DNA of 64,000 bases from Chrysogorgia sp. JL179-B06 (taxonomy: Eukaryota > Cnidaria > Anthozoa > Scleralcyonacea > Chrysogorgiidae), in contig JAYKKM010000500.1 of assembly GCA_035772405.1 (NCBI GenBank), positions 531,001-595,000 on the forward strand, written 5' to 3'. The stretch's first letter is position 1; the number at the start of each line of letters is the position of its first letter. The notes beneath the pieces were generated by a model. It saw nothing but the letters and a program-made list of their open reading frames with translations. It was not told where the DNA came from and ran no database searches. Below are positions 25,357 through 35,744 of this stretch, one piece after another. The translations under genes were made by a program, and so were the position numbers.

Positions 25357-25539
25357 TCAGAGTATTGACAACTTAACACAGCTTGCACAGCAAAACCTTT
25401 AAAACTTTACAAACACAAGCTGCAAGCCTGCAACTACCTAACTTTACTAACAAAATATGAGCAGTTAAAATCTGTTAAATGTATGTGATATGCCAGGTGT
25501 AAGTGTAATCACAATTTGAGTTATATAAATTAGTTAGAT

Positions 25540-26012
25540 GATAGAATAACTTTATTTAACCACGCTGACCCCGTCAACCGAAAGTGATTTCCACAGGGGG
25601 CGTGTAAAAAATAGGAATATATACAATAGTTAATGATTACAATGGGGCAAGAACCGAACGCCACTCAGTTCCTGTATATAGTGAATTATGGATTCTACTG
25701 TATGTCTGATTGTTTTAGTTCCTGCCTAATCTTCATAAACAACTTTTTATTGTTTATCTTTTCTGGCAAATGTGAACATTTATTAACCTCGACAAATTAT
25801 ATTCGTCGAAGCTTAATAGGGCAGCAGCTTATACATAATTTTTATTTTTAATATTTTTAGGACTTTTTATAATAGTTATCTATCAATTGTAAATTTAAGA
25901 GTGTAATTTTAAGATTTATCTACTTAGGTTACTACCATATTGTAAAGTGCTAATGGGTTATAGGGAATTAGCAACAGAGAAATTCTCATTATTATTATTA
26001 TTATTATTATTG
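25540..26012. repeat. LINE 3' tails in opposite orientations
   Basis: Minus strand 25,620 to 25,540 (CCCCCTGTGGAAATCACTTT, then GGGGTCAGCGTGGTTAAATAAAG) is a typical CR1/L2-like 3' tail. Plus strand 25,870-26,012 (ATTGTAAAGTGCTAATGGG, ending in an ATT repeat) looks like a second LINE 3' end. No ORF2 coding remains. Confidence 0.45.
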
Positions 26013-26454
26013 TAGTTGTCTCAAGGGCACTTTAAGAACAATGCTCACAGAAATTTCATACAAATTTCATACAAAAAATACAAAGCATGCAGGCGCGGAT
26101 TTAGAATTTGCAATTCAAAATACCTGTGAATAACAATCCTATTGGATAGGTTTTTGTTCTGAAAGAACCGGTTTACAATTAGAAACAAAATTTACTATAG
26201 TTTAACATAGAACTTAGTCATGATGTGATTAAGTCATTTATGCATCTCGTCATGGTGGGAAAAAAGCTGCGGTTATAACGGTCAGTATTGCATTGGTAAA
26301 GAGAAAGTCGATCAACACTGCCACGTAATTTTCGGCCATGTGCTTCATATCTCATCGATGGAATCAAAGTAGCCAAAGGAGAAGATGGTGTGCATTGTAT
26401 TTTTTTTAAAGTTTTGAGGCACAGCTTTTGTCTGTTATCAGAAAGACGTGGTAA

Positions 26455-26640
26455 TATATCTTATCAGCTGCAAATTTCATCTTCATAGACCGTTTTGCTG
26501 TTAAAGTTGACGGAAATGACGTCATATCGGGAATCTGTCTACATGAAAACATCTTTACAAATGCCCGATTTGACGTCATTTCCGTCAACTTTATCAGCAA
26601 AAAAGCCTATGAAGATGAAAATTTCAGCTGACAAGATATA
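26455..26640. repeat. Palindromic MITE-like element
   Basis: The left arm contains TTCATCTTCATAGACCGTTT and AAAGTTGACGGAAATGACGT. The right arm is the inverted counterpart (ACGTCATTTCCGTCAACTTT, GCCTATGAAGATGAAAATTT). The arms are about 75 bp and the centre about 32 bp. Confidence 0.7.
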
Positions 26641-27410
26641 TTACAATTTATCTCACGAGAATCCATAGATTACAAATATGTTAAATCCCCACAGACGTTA
26701 TAGGCACTTTAAAGATAATTTAGGATCTATTGTGGCTGCTTAAGTAGCCCATACCAACTGATATATTTCTGGTTTTATGATTTGTCACAGTAATGTAATA
26801 TGCAAGTTACAGTAGCTAGTTTTGAGCCAAATTGTAACCATTTACTGCACAATTGGGATGTAAAATTAATAGCATTAAACATTTGGTAACCTGTAGACTG
26901 TTTTCTACAGGAAGGATATTGACTAAAATCCTGCTCTCCCTGGAAGATTTGATTTTCTATATCTATGCAATGATAATTTAAAAACCAAAGCAATCATTAT
27001 ATATGAGCATTGATGTGTACTTATGTAGGATATTTAATGAATCTTTGTATGGTAATTTTTATGTAAAGGATACATTCTATTGGCTTTTCTGTCAGAAAAA
27101 TATTTATTGATTATTCCTATTGTAACGCTGCAAAGTTATTTCTTAGTATAAATGTAAGTTTTCTACTTGTAAATAACTCTGCTTCAGTTGAGGAAACAGA
27201 TAATATTCCTACTGGATGGTGATAAGCTGTGTCCTGCTAATTGCATTTTAGTAATAGCAATTAGCAATTATATATATATTTTACATTATATTTTACTTGC
27301 AGAGTTAGTTCCACCTCTGCAAACTCTCTGAAAATGCTATTACTGTAAAAGTACAATATGAGGTTCTTACAGCTAAACTTAATCTTAATTGGCTTTTTTA
27401 CTCTTGTGTT

Positions 27411-27560
27411 GTAGAATGATACCGACATTGACATTTTGAGTAAAGTGAAGGATTGTTCCTCTCCAAAACTCCTCTCAACTGGAGATATAGAAGACAGTGA
27501 CACTATATCCACGTCACTCATTGCAGAAGGATGGTGGTCATTAAATTTAAGAATCAAAAC
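27411..27560 (+). other. Exon-like coding island of unknown origin
   Basis: TTTTTTACTCTTGTGTTGTAG is a good splice acceptor. It is followed by an open stretch of about 45 codons rich in Asp and Ser (NDTDIDILSKVKDCSSPKLL...), less A/T-rich than the surroundings, ending in a stop near 27,565. No family was recognised and no donor is visible. It could be a remnant exon of the element's transposase gene or of captured host sequence. Confidence 0.2.
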
Positions 27561-27602
27561 ATTTTAAATAGTAGAGTGCTGTGTATGCAGAATTTTAGAT
27601 AT

Positions 27603-27803
27603 ATAGCAAAGTAAAAAGGTAGTAAACTGTAAACAAAATACTAACATTTCGAGTATAGCCTTTCATCAGTCTTATACTTATATTAATATCCGAGTAATGA
27701 TATCATATATAAGAGTCTTACTCTGACGAAGGACTCCGCTCGAAACGTCAGTATTTCGTTACTAAAACCCTTGGCAGTTTACCACCTTTTCACTTTGCAA
27801 AAC
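27603..27803. repeat. Palindromic repeat with GACGAAGGACTCCGCTCGAAACG core
   Basis: GCAAAGTAAAAAGGTAGTAAACTG on the left pairs with CAGTTTACCACCTTTTCACTTTGC on the right, enclosing ATTTCGAGTATAGCC and CTCCGCTCGAAACGTCAG. It is a foldback repeat of a kind also seen near 58,043. Non-coding. Confidence 0.6.
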
Positions 27804-28030
27804 ATTTTAAATGCTGTTTTATGTTTATTGTCGGTATTTTACGCCTTTGATGCAGAATACCCGAAAGGAACTACCTGCAGTCATAGCAAAATCATATGGG
27901 TATAGAAAACTTTTTATCCAATTTGTGAACTATATTATGACTTTACTATTATAAGACGATTACATTATTTTAAGATTGCTAAATAAATTATTTGTTGTCA
28001 TTTGCTTATACTAACTTTATTTTGCACCAT

Positions 28031-28387
28031 ACAACTATAGTCAAGATTAAAATTGGTTAAGGTTAAATTGATAGATTCAACCAATTTACGAATTGGTTGA
28101 AGCTACCAATTTATTTCCAACCGATTTAAATCGGTTAAAAATCCAATATTTAACCGATTTTAATCAGTTATCTCAGATTCATGCATGTGACCAATAATTA
28201 TTGGTTGCAACAACCAGTATTTATTAGGTTGAAACAACCAATATTTATTAGGTTGTAACAACCGATATTATTAGGTTAAACAACCTAAACTATTTCGGTT
28301 GAAACAACCTATTTTTAACTGGTTCTCTCAGATTCACCCAGGTAACTGTTTTTTTTTGGTTGTTTCAACCGGTCATTTTTTACAGTG
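28031..28387. repeat. Right subterminal repeat block of the nested element
   Basis: It begins AATTGGTTAAGGTTAAATTG and carries repeated AACCGATTT, AACCAATT and GGTTGAAACAACC motifs up to the terminal repeat ending at 28,387. It is longer than the left block but built of the same words. Confidence 0.75.
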
Positions 28388-28466
28388 TACAACGTACTAT
28401 ATTGTTCTAACATCAAGTTCTTATGTCTCACCCGTCCGCTGGCCAGGTTCTAAGTTTGTCCCTACA
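28388..28466 (-). repeat. 5' LTR of the gypsy element, second part
   Basis: It continues the LTR (TACAACGTACTATATTGTTC...) to the terminal CCTACA. The minisatellite resumes at 28,467. The TA at 28,388-28,389 is the duplicated target of the nested insertion. Confidence 0.9.
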
Positions 28467-31036
28467 TATTTAATCACTAATATCCCTCATATTTAATCGT
28501 TAATATCCCTAATATTTAATCATCAATATCCCTAATATTTAATCACTGATATCTCTCATATTTAATCACTAATATCTCTCATATTTAATCACTAATATCT
28601 CTCATATTTAATCACTAATATCCCTAATATTTAATCACCAATATCCCTCATATTTGATCATTAATATCCCTAATATTTAATTACTAATATCCCTAATATT
28701 TTATCACTAATATCCCTAATATTTAATCACCAATATCCCTCATATTTAATCACTAATATCCCTCGTATTTAATCACTAATATCCCTAATATTTAATAACT
28801 AATATCCCTAATATTTTATCACTAATATCCCTCGTATTTAATCACTAATATCCCTCATATTTAATCTCTAATATCCCTAATATTTAATCATCAATATCCC
28901 TAATATTTAATCACTGATATCTCTCATATTTAATCACTAATATCTCTCATATTTAATCACTAATATCCCTAATATTTTATAACTAATATCCCTAATATTT
29001 TATCACTAATATCCCTCATATTTAATCTCTAATATCCCTAATATTTTATCACTAATATCCCTCGTATTTAATCACTAATATCCCTCATATTTAATCGTTA
29101 ATATCCCTAATATTTAATCATCAATATCCCTAATATTTAATCACTGATATATCTCATATTTAATCACTAATATCTCTCATATTTAATCACTAATATCCCT
29201 AATATTTTATAACTAATATCCCTAATATTTTATCACTAATATCCCTAATATTTAATCACTAATATCCCTCATATTTAATCACTAATATCCCTCATATTTA
29301 ATTACTAATATCTCTCGTATTTAATCACTAATATCCCTAATATTTAATCACTAATATCTCTCATATTTAATCACTAATATCCCTAATATTTAATCACTAA
29401 TATCTCTCATATTTAATCAATAATATCCCTAATATTTAATCACTAATATCCCTAATATTTTATAACTAATATCCCTCATATTTAATAATAATATCCCTCA
29501 TATTTAATCTCTAATATCCCTAATATTAATCACTAATATCCTTAATATTTTATCACTAATATCCCTAATATTTAATCACCAATATCCCTCATATTTAATC
29601 ACTAATATCTCTCATATTTAATCATTAATATCTCTCATATTTAATCACTAATATCCCTCATATTTAATCACTAATACCCCTCATATTTAATCACTAATAT
29701 CCCTAATATTTTATCACTAATATCCCTCATATTTAATCACCAATATCCCTAATATTTAATCACTGATATCTCTAATATTTAATCACTAATATCCCTCATA
29801 TTTAATCACTAATATCCCTAATATTTTATCACTAATATCCCTAATATTTAATCACCAATATCCCTCATATTTAATCACTAATATCCCTCATATTTGATCA
29901 CTAATATCCCTCATATTTAATCACTAATATCCCTCATATTTAATCACTAATATCCCTCATATTTAATCACTAATATCCCTCGTATTTAATCACTAATATC
30001 CCTCATATTTAATCACTAATATCCCTCATATTTAATTATTAATATCCCTAATATTTAATCATCAATATCCCTAATATTTAATCACTGATATCTCTCATAT
30101 TTAATCACTAATATCCCTCATATTTAATCACTAATATCTCTCATATTTAATCACTAATAACCCTAATATTTAATCACTAATATCCCTAATATTTTATCAC
30201 TAATATCCCTAATATTTAATCCACTAATATCTCTCATATTTAATCACCAATATCCCTCGTATTTAATCACTAATATCCCTAATATTTAATCACTAATATC
30301 CCTAATATTTTATCACTAATATCCCTCGTATTTAATCACTAATATCCCTAATATTTAATCACTAATATCCCTGATATTTTATCACGAATATCCCTAATAT
30401 TTAAACACTAATATCCATCATATTTAATCACTAATATCTCTCATATTTAATCTCTAATATCGCTAATATTTTATCACTAATATCCCTAATATTTAATCAC
30501 CAAAATCCCTAATATTTTATCACTAATATCCCTCATATTTAATCTCTAATATCCCTAAGATTTTATCACTAATATCCCTGATATTTTATCACTAATATCC
30601 CTAATATTTTATCACTATTAGCCCTCATATTTAATCTCTAATATCCTTAATATTTTATCACTAATATCCCTAATATTTTATCACTAATATCCCTAATATT
30701 TAATCATTAATATCTCTCATATTTAATCACTAATATCCCTCATATTTAATCACTAATATACCTAATATTTATCACTAATATCCCTCATATTAATCTCTAA
30801 TATCCCTAATATTTTATCACTAATATCCCTAATATTTAATCACCAATATCCCTCATATTTAATCACTAATATCTCTCATATTTAATCATTAATATCTCTC
30901 ATATTTAATCACTAATATCTCTGATATTTTATCACTAATATCCCTCATATTTAATCACTAATATCTCTAATATTTTATCACTAATATCACCAATATCCCT
31001 CATATTTAATCACTAATATCCCTCATATTTAATCAC
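28467..31036. repeat. 23-bp minisatellite array, right block (2.6 kb)
   Basis: This is the continuation of the left array after the gypsy insertion, with the same unit and more irregular units near the right edge (dropped bases, TTTTATC and CGTTAATATC variants). It ends at AATCACTACCCAGCTAGCAC. The two blocks were one array of about 17 kb before the insertion. Confidence 0.95.
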
Positions 31037-31540
31037 TACCCAGCTAGCACACAACGTAATCACAACGTTCGTAAAAGGTTGTGGTTTGGTTAGGTCGGAC
31101 CTTACACGTATTTATATTAAATTACATAGAGGTGTCATAAACCTTGTTTTCCTTACACGTATTTATATTAAATTACATAGAGGTGTCATAAACCTTGTTT
31201 TCCTTACACGTATTTATATTAAATTACATAGAGGTGTCATAAACCATGAAAGAACGTTGTAGCAACGTTGGGATCTAACGTACGGCAGGAACGTTCATAT
31301 AACGTCTCCTCGACGTTGGGTATTATATTACACATAGGTGTCATTAAACCATGAAAGAACGTTCTAGCAACGATGGAATCTAAGGTTATCAGTAACAAAA
31401 AATGTTTGTATAGATTAAATATCTTTTTAGAATAACTGCTTGAATTTGAACGTTGAAATTATTTGATAGCAAACATTGTTGTTTGAGAAACGTTCGAATT
31501 CTGTAGGTTACTCAAAAACGTTCTGAAAACATTCACATGC
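31037..31540. repeat. AACGTT-rich element containing a 51-bp tandem triplication
   Basis: The stretch starts CCAGCTAGCACACAACGTAA and contains many ACAACGTT/GAACGTT words. At 31,100, 31,151 and 31,202 a 51-bp unit beginning CCTTACACGTATTTATATTA is repeated almost without change. It is probably a MITE-like repeat that abuts the minisatellite. No coding sequence. Confidence 0.6.
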
Positions 31541-34044
31541 AGTACGTTGTGTCTGTGACGTTCGGGCATGTCACAAATTCTGCGCGGCCGGAAATGCTTG
31601 GTTTGGGTGACGGACGCCACGCTTTCACGCATTATTTATTCAGAAGCCGAAGGTGTGATACACGTTTCAATTACAAGTTAGTCGATTCTTTGGTCTTCAA
31701 TGCTTTATCCATCCGTGGTTATGAAAAGCCATATAATCCTTTGTAAGGTAAGTAAACGTCTAATCAGTGAAATATTTTGATCAGAGAACGCCGTTTCCTT
31801 ATTTTTGTTGTTCTGTAATGCTAATTATCATCTTAAATTACTAAACATTCAAACGGTTGACTGTAACGGTTGACGCAATGACGATCGATATGCTTATTTT
31901 CAAAATAATTTGTGAATGTTCATGGTAACGCATGAGAATAGGAATGATAGGAAATAGCTATGAATGTATTTATAAATCATACAAACTGTCTCTTATAGAA
32001 TCGTCAAGCTATTAGTATGAATGTGGCAGAAGATCAGGAAGATGACGTCTGAGAGCATTTCACCAATATAATAAGTTAATTGTTGTTAATAAGAAACAAT
32101 AAAAAGCATTTGTGTGTTCAGGATTTTCGGTGTGATATTTTGTTTTATAATGTTAAGTTTTTCCAAGTATGCTGAACAATTGTTGCACATAATATGGTCA
32201 GAAAATATATCCGAAGATCTCACGTGGCGACACATGGAAAACCTATGAATTGAAAATCTTTCATCAGTATCTTCGTTATAGCTAGAAGCTAAATTTCTTA
32301 GCGATTTTTTCTTAGCGATTTTTTCTTAGCGATTCGATTTCTTAGCAATCACGTCAAGCGGTAAATGTTAATAATATGTATTACATTCACCACTTGGCCG
32401 TGATGCTTTCCGCATGGCCATTGTTGTGTCAATGTGATGAATAAAATGATTTTAAGTGGACTTTGTAAATAGCAAAAAATATCAATCTTTTGAAGTCCGA
32501 AAGTGAAAACAAGTAGAAGTTTCCGATCTTCTGGGTTGGCGGCAAAATAAGCAAGACTGATTAATAGATCAACCTTCTTATACCGAAATTTAAATTATGA
32601 AATGTTTTTCGTCCGAGATATATTTAGCAAGAAATGACGAAATTGTTACCATGGCAACTAACTGATTTTCATATATCAAATACAAACTGATTTTAAGATA
32701 TTCCGACGACGATATATTTTGAAATACTGACTCTACGAACTCATGCTATCAAATGAAAGATTGAATAACAGACTCAGGATAGATTACAAAAATATTTTGT
32801 AACGGATTGCCAACATCTTTAAAAAATATAGTGTACGCAGTGCGAACAGGCGGAGACTGATTTGGGAATAGATGATGATGGTAGTTCTAATTAAAAATTG
32901 TACTTCTTAATTCTAGCTGTAGCGAATTTAGTTCAAAAAAAAAATGCAACAGAAGTGCAACGTTTCAAACCAAAATAAATTTAGCTGTAGGTGAATTAAA
33001 TTTTGACAGGTTCTGTGTCGCATGGAGTGGCAGTTTGACCTTCGTCTCAAACGGGAAAAGTACGACGAGTAGAAAAGGCGATAGAAAGCAAACACAGTGA
33101 CACACTGAATACAATAAAATTTGTCAATACAACATACTGAATACATTTAATTTGTTAAATCCACATTAAATACTTTTTTGCTTGTGTGTCTGTTATAGAT
33201 GTCATATCGGAAACCCGAAAATTTAAAATATTACATATACAAGTATAAGTGGAAACATGTAAAGACTTCAAACGATAGAATTTTGTCAATATATGACACT
33301 ATTGAATACTGTTTTTGGTAACCAAGTCCTGGAACACAATGTTTATTGGCAAAAGCATGTGGATGTAGTAAACCAATTTGTATATACAAAACGTTGCACT
33401 GTGGATTACTCTGAACATAAATTGAAAATTTATCATGTTCATTGAAAAACCAATTGATTTAGGATAGTAAAATGATCTTGCATTTTTGTAAGAATGATCA
33501 GAATAGGATCTGTTATGCATTATTTACTTAGTTCCCCCAAAAATCTATAATTTGGAATGAGAGACCCCCCATCTTGAATCCAGGAATTAAATAAGCCCCA
33601 TGAGAACTTTTACAACACAACAATTGAAAGACAACATAATTAATATCTATCCACTTCTACTTATAGTGGCCTACCATAATTTTACTTTGTTTAATGCAAA
33701 ATAATTTATGAGCACATGCAGTTCAGCAACTTTGGCATGGATGGATTAAAAAATATAACTCACAATGTTAGTTTCTGACTGCTCCAACTGATCTCTTAGT
33801 ATAGACATGGATTAAAAATACAGAAAACATTTTGACATTGATGTTTCAATTAACTTACAGTCACCATCAATAAGTTTCCTGATGACTGCCAGTTGATCGA
33901 AATATAAATATTAAAATGTTTTTATATTATATATATAAATAATAAATGTTTTTTTAAATGGGCAGCAGGCGCGGACTGCACTCAAAATATTTACCGGTAA
34001 ATGGCAACTGGAGGGGTCCACCATAATACAATGTCAATACTCAG
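31541..34044. other. Gene-less stretch
   Basis: Short open frames (for example 31,537-31,746) show no domain and no conserved pattern. TTTTTTCTTAGCGA is repeated at 32,300-32,330, and a small foldback-like piece with GATGACTGCCAGTTGATCGAAA lies near 33,870-33,905. I see nothing else to annotate. Confidence 0.5.
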
Positions 34045-34465
34045 CAGAGCCGTAGCCGCGCAGATAGCATTGGCGCGAGAAATCCTTCTAGGGGTCCAGG
34101 GGCATGCCCCCGCGAAAATGTTGAAAATTGAGGTTCTAAAATGGCGTTTCCGGCATTCTGAAATTATTCTGACCCCAGATATACAACGAAAATAATGCAA
34201 ACTCGTGGAGGTTGGAACGAGTGGGGGACGCGTACTTGGTGTGACCATATGCAACGTTCTTCTAACGTAGAGGCGAAATGAGCCTGGTACGAGATATGCA
34301 TGCTTGAGTAGATGCCTTAATTAAAATGGCTTTCGAAACAGTGCAACTGCTTCTATCATCCGATATCAGTCACTATTCAGTTTAAGTATTTCTGAAAAAT
34401 TTATGTTGCATGAAATTATTGGTGCGATAAATGTCGCACTTGTCGCACCGGTGGCTACGGCCCTG
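34045..34465. mobile_element. 421-bp hAT5-like MITE with 5-bp duplication
   Basis: The ends are inverted (CAGAGCCGTAGCC at the left; GGCTACGGCCCTG at the right) and flanked by direct repeats CTCAG (34,040-34,044 and 34,466-34,470). CAGGGCCGTAGCC-type ends are usual for hAT elements, and a 5-bp duplication fits the hAT5 group. No transposase. Confidence 0.65.
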
Positions 34466-34585
34466 CTCAGGTAGCCATCTCTATAGCCGAGGAACTTGAC
34501 TTCAGACTTGCAAACTCAAAACTGAATTTTTATACCAAAACATTATTTTAGTTTACCCTCTTATAGAACTTACTTCGGATGAGCA

Positions 34586-34694
34586 GGGGCCCACACAAGG
34601 ACAGGAACAAGGGGCCCACACAAGGACAGGAACAAGGGGCCCACACAAGGACAGGAACAAGGGACCCACACAAGGACAGGAACAAGGGGCCCAC
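34586..34694. repeat. 25-bp minisatellite, 4.4 copies
   Basis: The unit starts GGGGCCCACACAAGGACAGG and continues AACAA. Copies begin at 34,586, 34,611, 34,636, 34,661 and 34,686 (partial). It is GC-rich against an A/T-rich background. The long open frames here on both strands are a by-product of the repeat. Confidence 0.9.
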
Positions 34695-35412
34695 CGGGAA
34701 ATCTCCTGGTGTCCCGGTGGGCAGTCCGGGCCTGATGGGCAGATGGGAGCCAAATTTACAAGGGGGGGAAATATTTTTCAAGAGGGGGAGTATTTTTAAA
34801 GGAGGGCAAATTGCCCCCTTTCCTCTAAAAGAAACCCTGTTTAATGTCAATTCCATGCCAAAGATATTAGAGCTGTGCCATCGGTCAATATCCATAATCG
34901 ATTAATCATTGTCAACAATCGATTAATCGGATTCAAAAATTATCACATGTTGCCACTGTTTGTCCCTCAAACGAAGGAGTGCTTTTTTACTAAATTTCCC
35001 CACTGGTGAACTTTCAGCATTAGTTGACGTGGCTGGTTGATAAATTGTGGAGGGGCGTCTAGCCAGTAAAATGCTCGTGAACATTGGTAGTTTTGTTGTG
35101 ATGTTGGTTTATTGCATCCTGACAAACAAAGCATGCATTTTGTTGTTTGTTTCTGGACAATAAAATGTTTCCTGACAACGCTTCTACTTCAAGACATGAA
35201 CGACAGTTTTCAGCAGTGTCAGTGAAGGAAAGGGGGATATTTAATAAACAAACTGTGAGTTGCATGTAAATATTTTAAACAAACTTTTCACACTGTGACT
35301 TTGAACTTTGATCTAGCGTTTGCAATGCATAGCGTTGCGATGCAACGACAATGTTATTCTTTCCAATTATTTTTAATTCCAGAACTAAAGTCATTGCAGT
35401 ATCATGCTGTTG
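34695..35412. other. Gene-less left flank of the Polinton
   Basis: It contains TAGAGCTGTGCCATCGG at 34,868 and repeated AATCGATTAATC. A related inverted sequence (CACAGCTCTA to 52,044) occurs on the other side of the Polinton, so the Polinton may sit inside an older TIR element. No genes. Confidence 0.4.
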
Positions 35413-35418
35413 ACTGTT

Positions 35419-35738
35419 AGTAGTAGTAAAAGGCCGATTCTGACTCACTTTTGAAAAATATCTGAGTCAGCACTTTTCAAAAATCTCTTCCTCAGTATCC
35501 CAATCGGAATACTGACTCACTTTTCAAAAATCTCTTCCTCAGTATCTCAATCGGAATTCTGACTCACTTTTGAAAAATCTCTCCCACGTGTTCATCACAT
35601 GTTCAAGAAACTAATCTTCAGATTTCAAACCCAAGAAGTTTGAGATTTCCGAAATGCCGAATTCTAGTAGTCCTTCCCTTCAGCTCGTACCTCGCTTCCG
35701 GTCAGGTCGTGTTGATATTTTGTATCCAAGATGGCGTC
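35419..35738 (+). repeat. Polinton left terminal inverted repeat
   Basis: It matches the right TIR from AGTAGTAGTAAAAGG to TTGTATCCAAGATGG. It is 320 bp against 271 bp on the right, because a 47-bp segment (CACTTTTCAAAAATCTCTTC...) is tandemly duplicated here. It ends next to the stop codon of the polymerase gene. Confidence 0.9.
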
Positions 35739-35744
35739 GATTTT

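Larger units (their letters stand above)
24890..25447. repeat. Palindromic cluster of two tRNA-derived SINEs
   Basis: Two copies of a tRNA-headed unit lie head to head. The shared flanks include AACACAGCTTGC-CAGCAAAACC and TAATTACGGTATTAAA/TTTAAATACCGTAATTA, so almost the whole 560 bp is an imperfect inverted repeat. Each unit holds one 72-nt tRNA-like sequence, listed separately. Confidence 0.75.
23134..28387. mobile_element. 5.25-kb TA-flanked DNA element nested in the LTR
   Basis: The ends are inverted: CACTGTAAAAAACGACCGGT, continuing TGAAACAACC, on the left, and the reverse complement with one substitution on the right. The target TA is duplicated (23,132-23,133 and 28,388-28,389), and the second LTR copy gives the uninterrupted site. 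About 210 bp at the left and 360 bp at the right hold many copies of AACCAATT/AACCGATTT and GGTTGAAACAACC. No transposase was recognised, so it is non-autonomous or very degraded. TA duplication fits Tc1/mariner-like or IS4EU-like transposases. The interior contains SINE pairs, LINE tails and a palindrome, listed separately. Confidence 0.85.
19839..28466 (-). mobile_element. Defective Ty3/gypsy LTR retrotransposon inserted in the minisatellite (with nested insertion)
   Basis: Two LTRs of about 160 bp, starting TGTAGG and ending CCTACA, bound an element coded on the minus strand. The minisatellite flanks carry a 4-bp duplication TATT (19,835-19,838 and 28,467-28,470). Without the nested 5.25-kb insertion the element is only about 3.4 kb, because most of gag and the integrase core are deleted. 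The PBS (GGGGTCACCA on plus) matches the 3' end of tRNA-Trp, as in CsRn1-type gypsy elements. The LTRs are nearly identical, so integration is fairly recent, but the proteins are broken. It would need help in trans to move. Confidence 0.9.

Noticed and set aside
5398..31036. CRISPR-like regular repeats
   Set aside because: The 23-bp units are strictly tandem with no unique spacers, and the context is eukaryotic transposons. It is a minisatellite.
34548..34905. Open frames on both strands with Gly/Pro- or Cys/Pro-rich repeats
   Set aside because: They are generated by the GC-rich 25-bp minisatellite whose period keeps frames open. Not genes.
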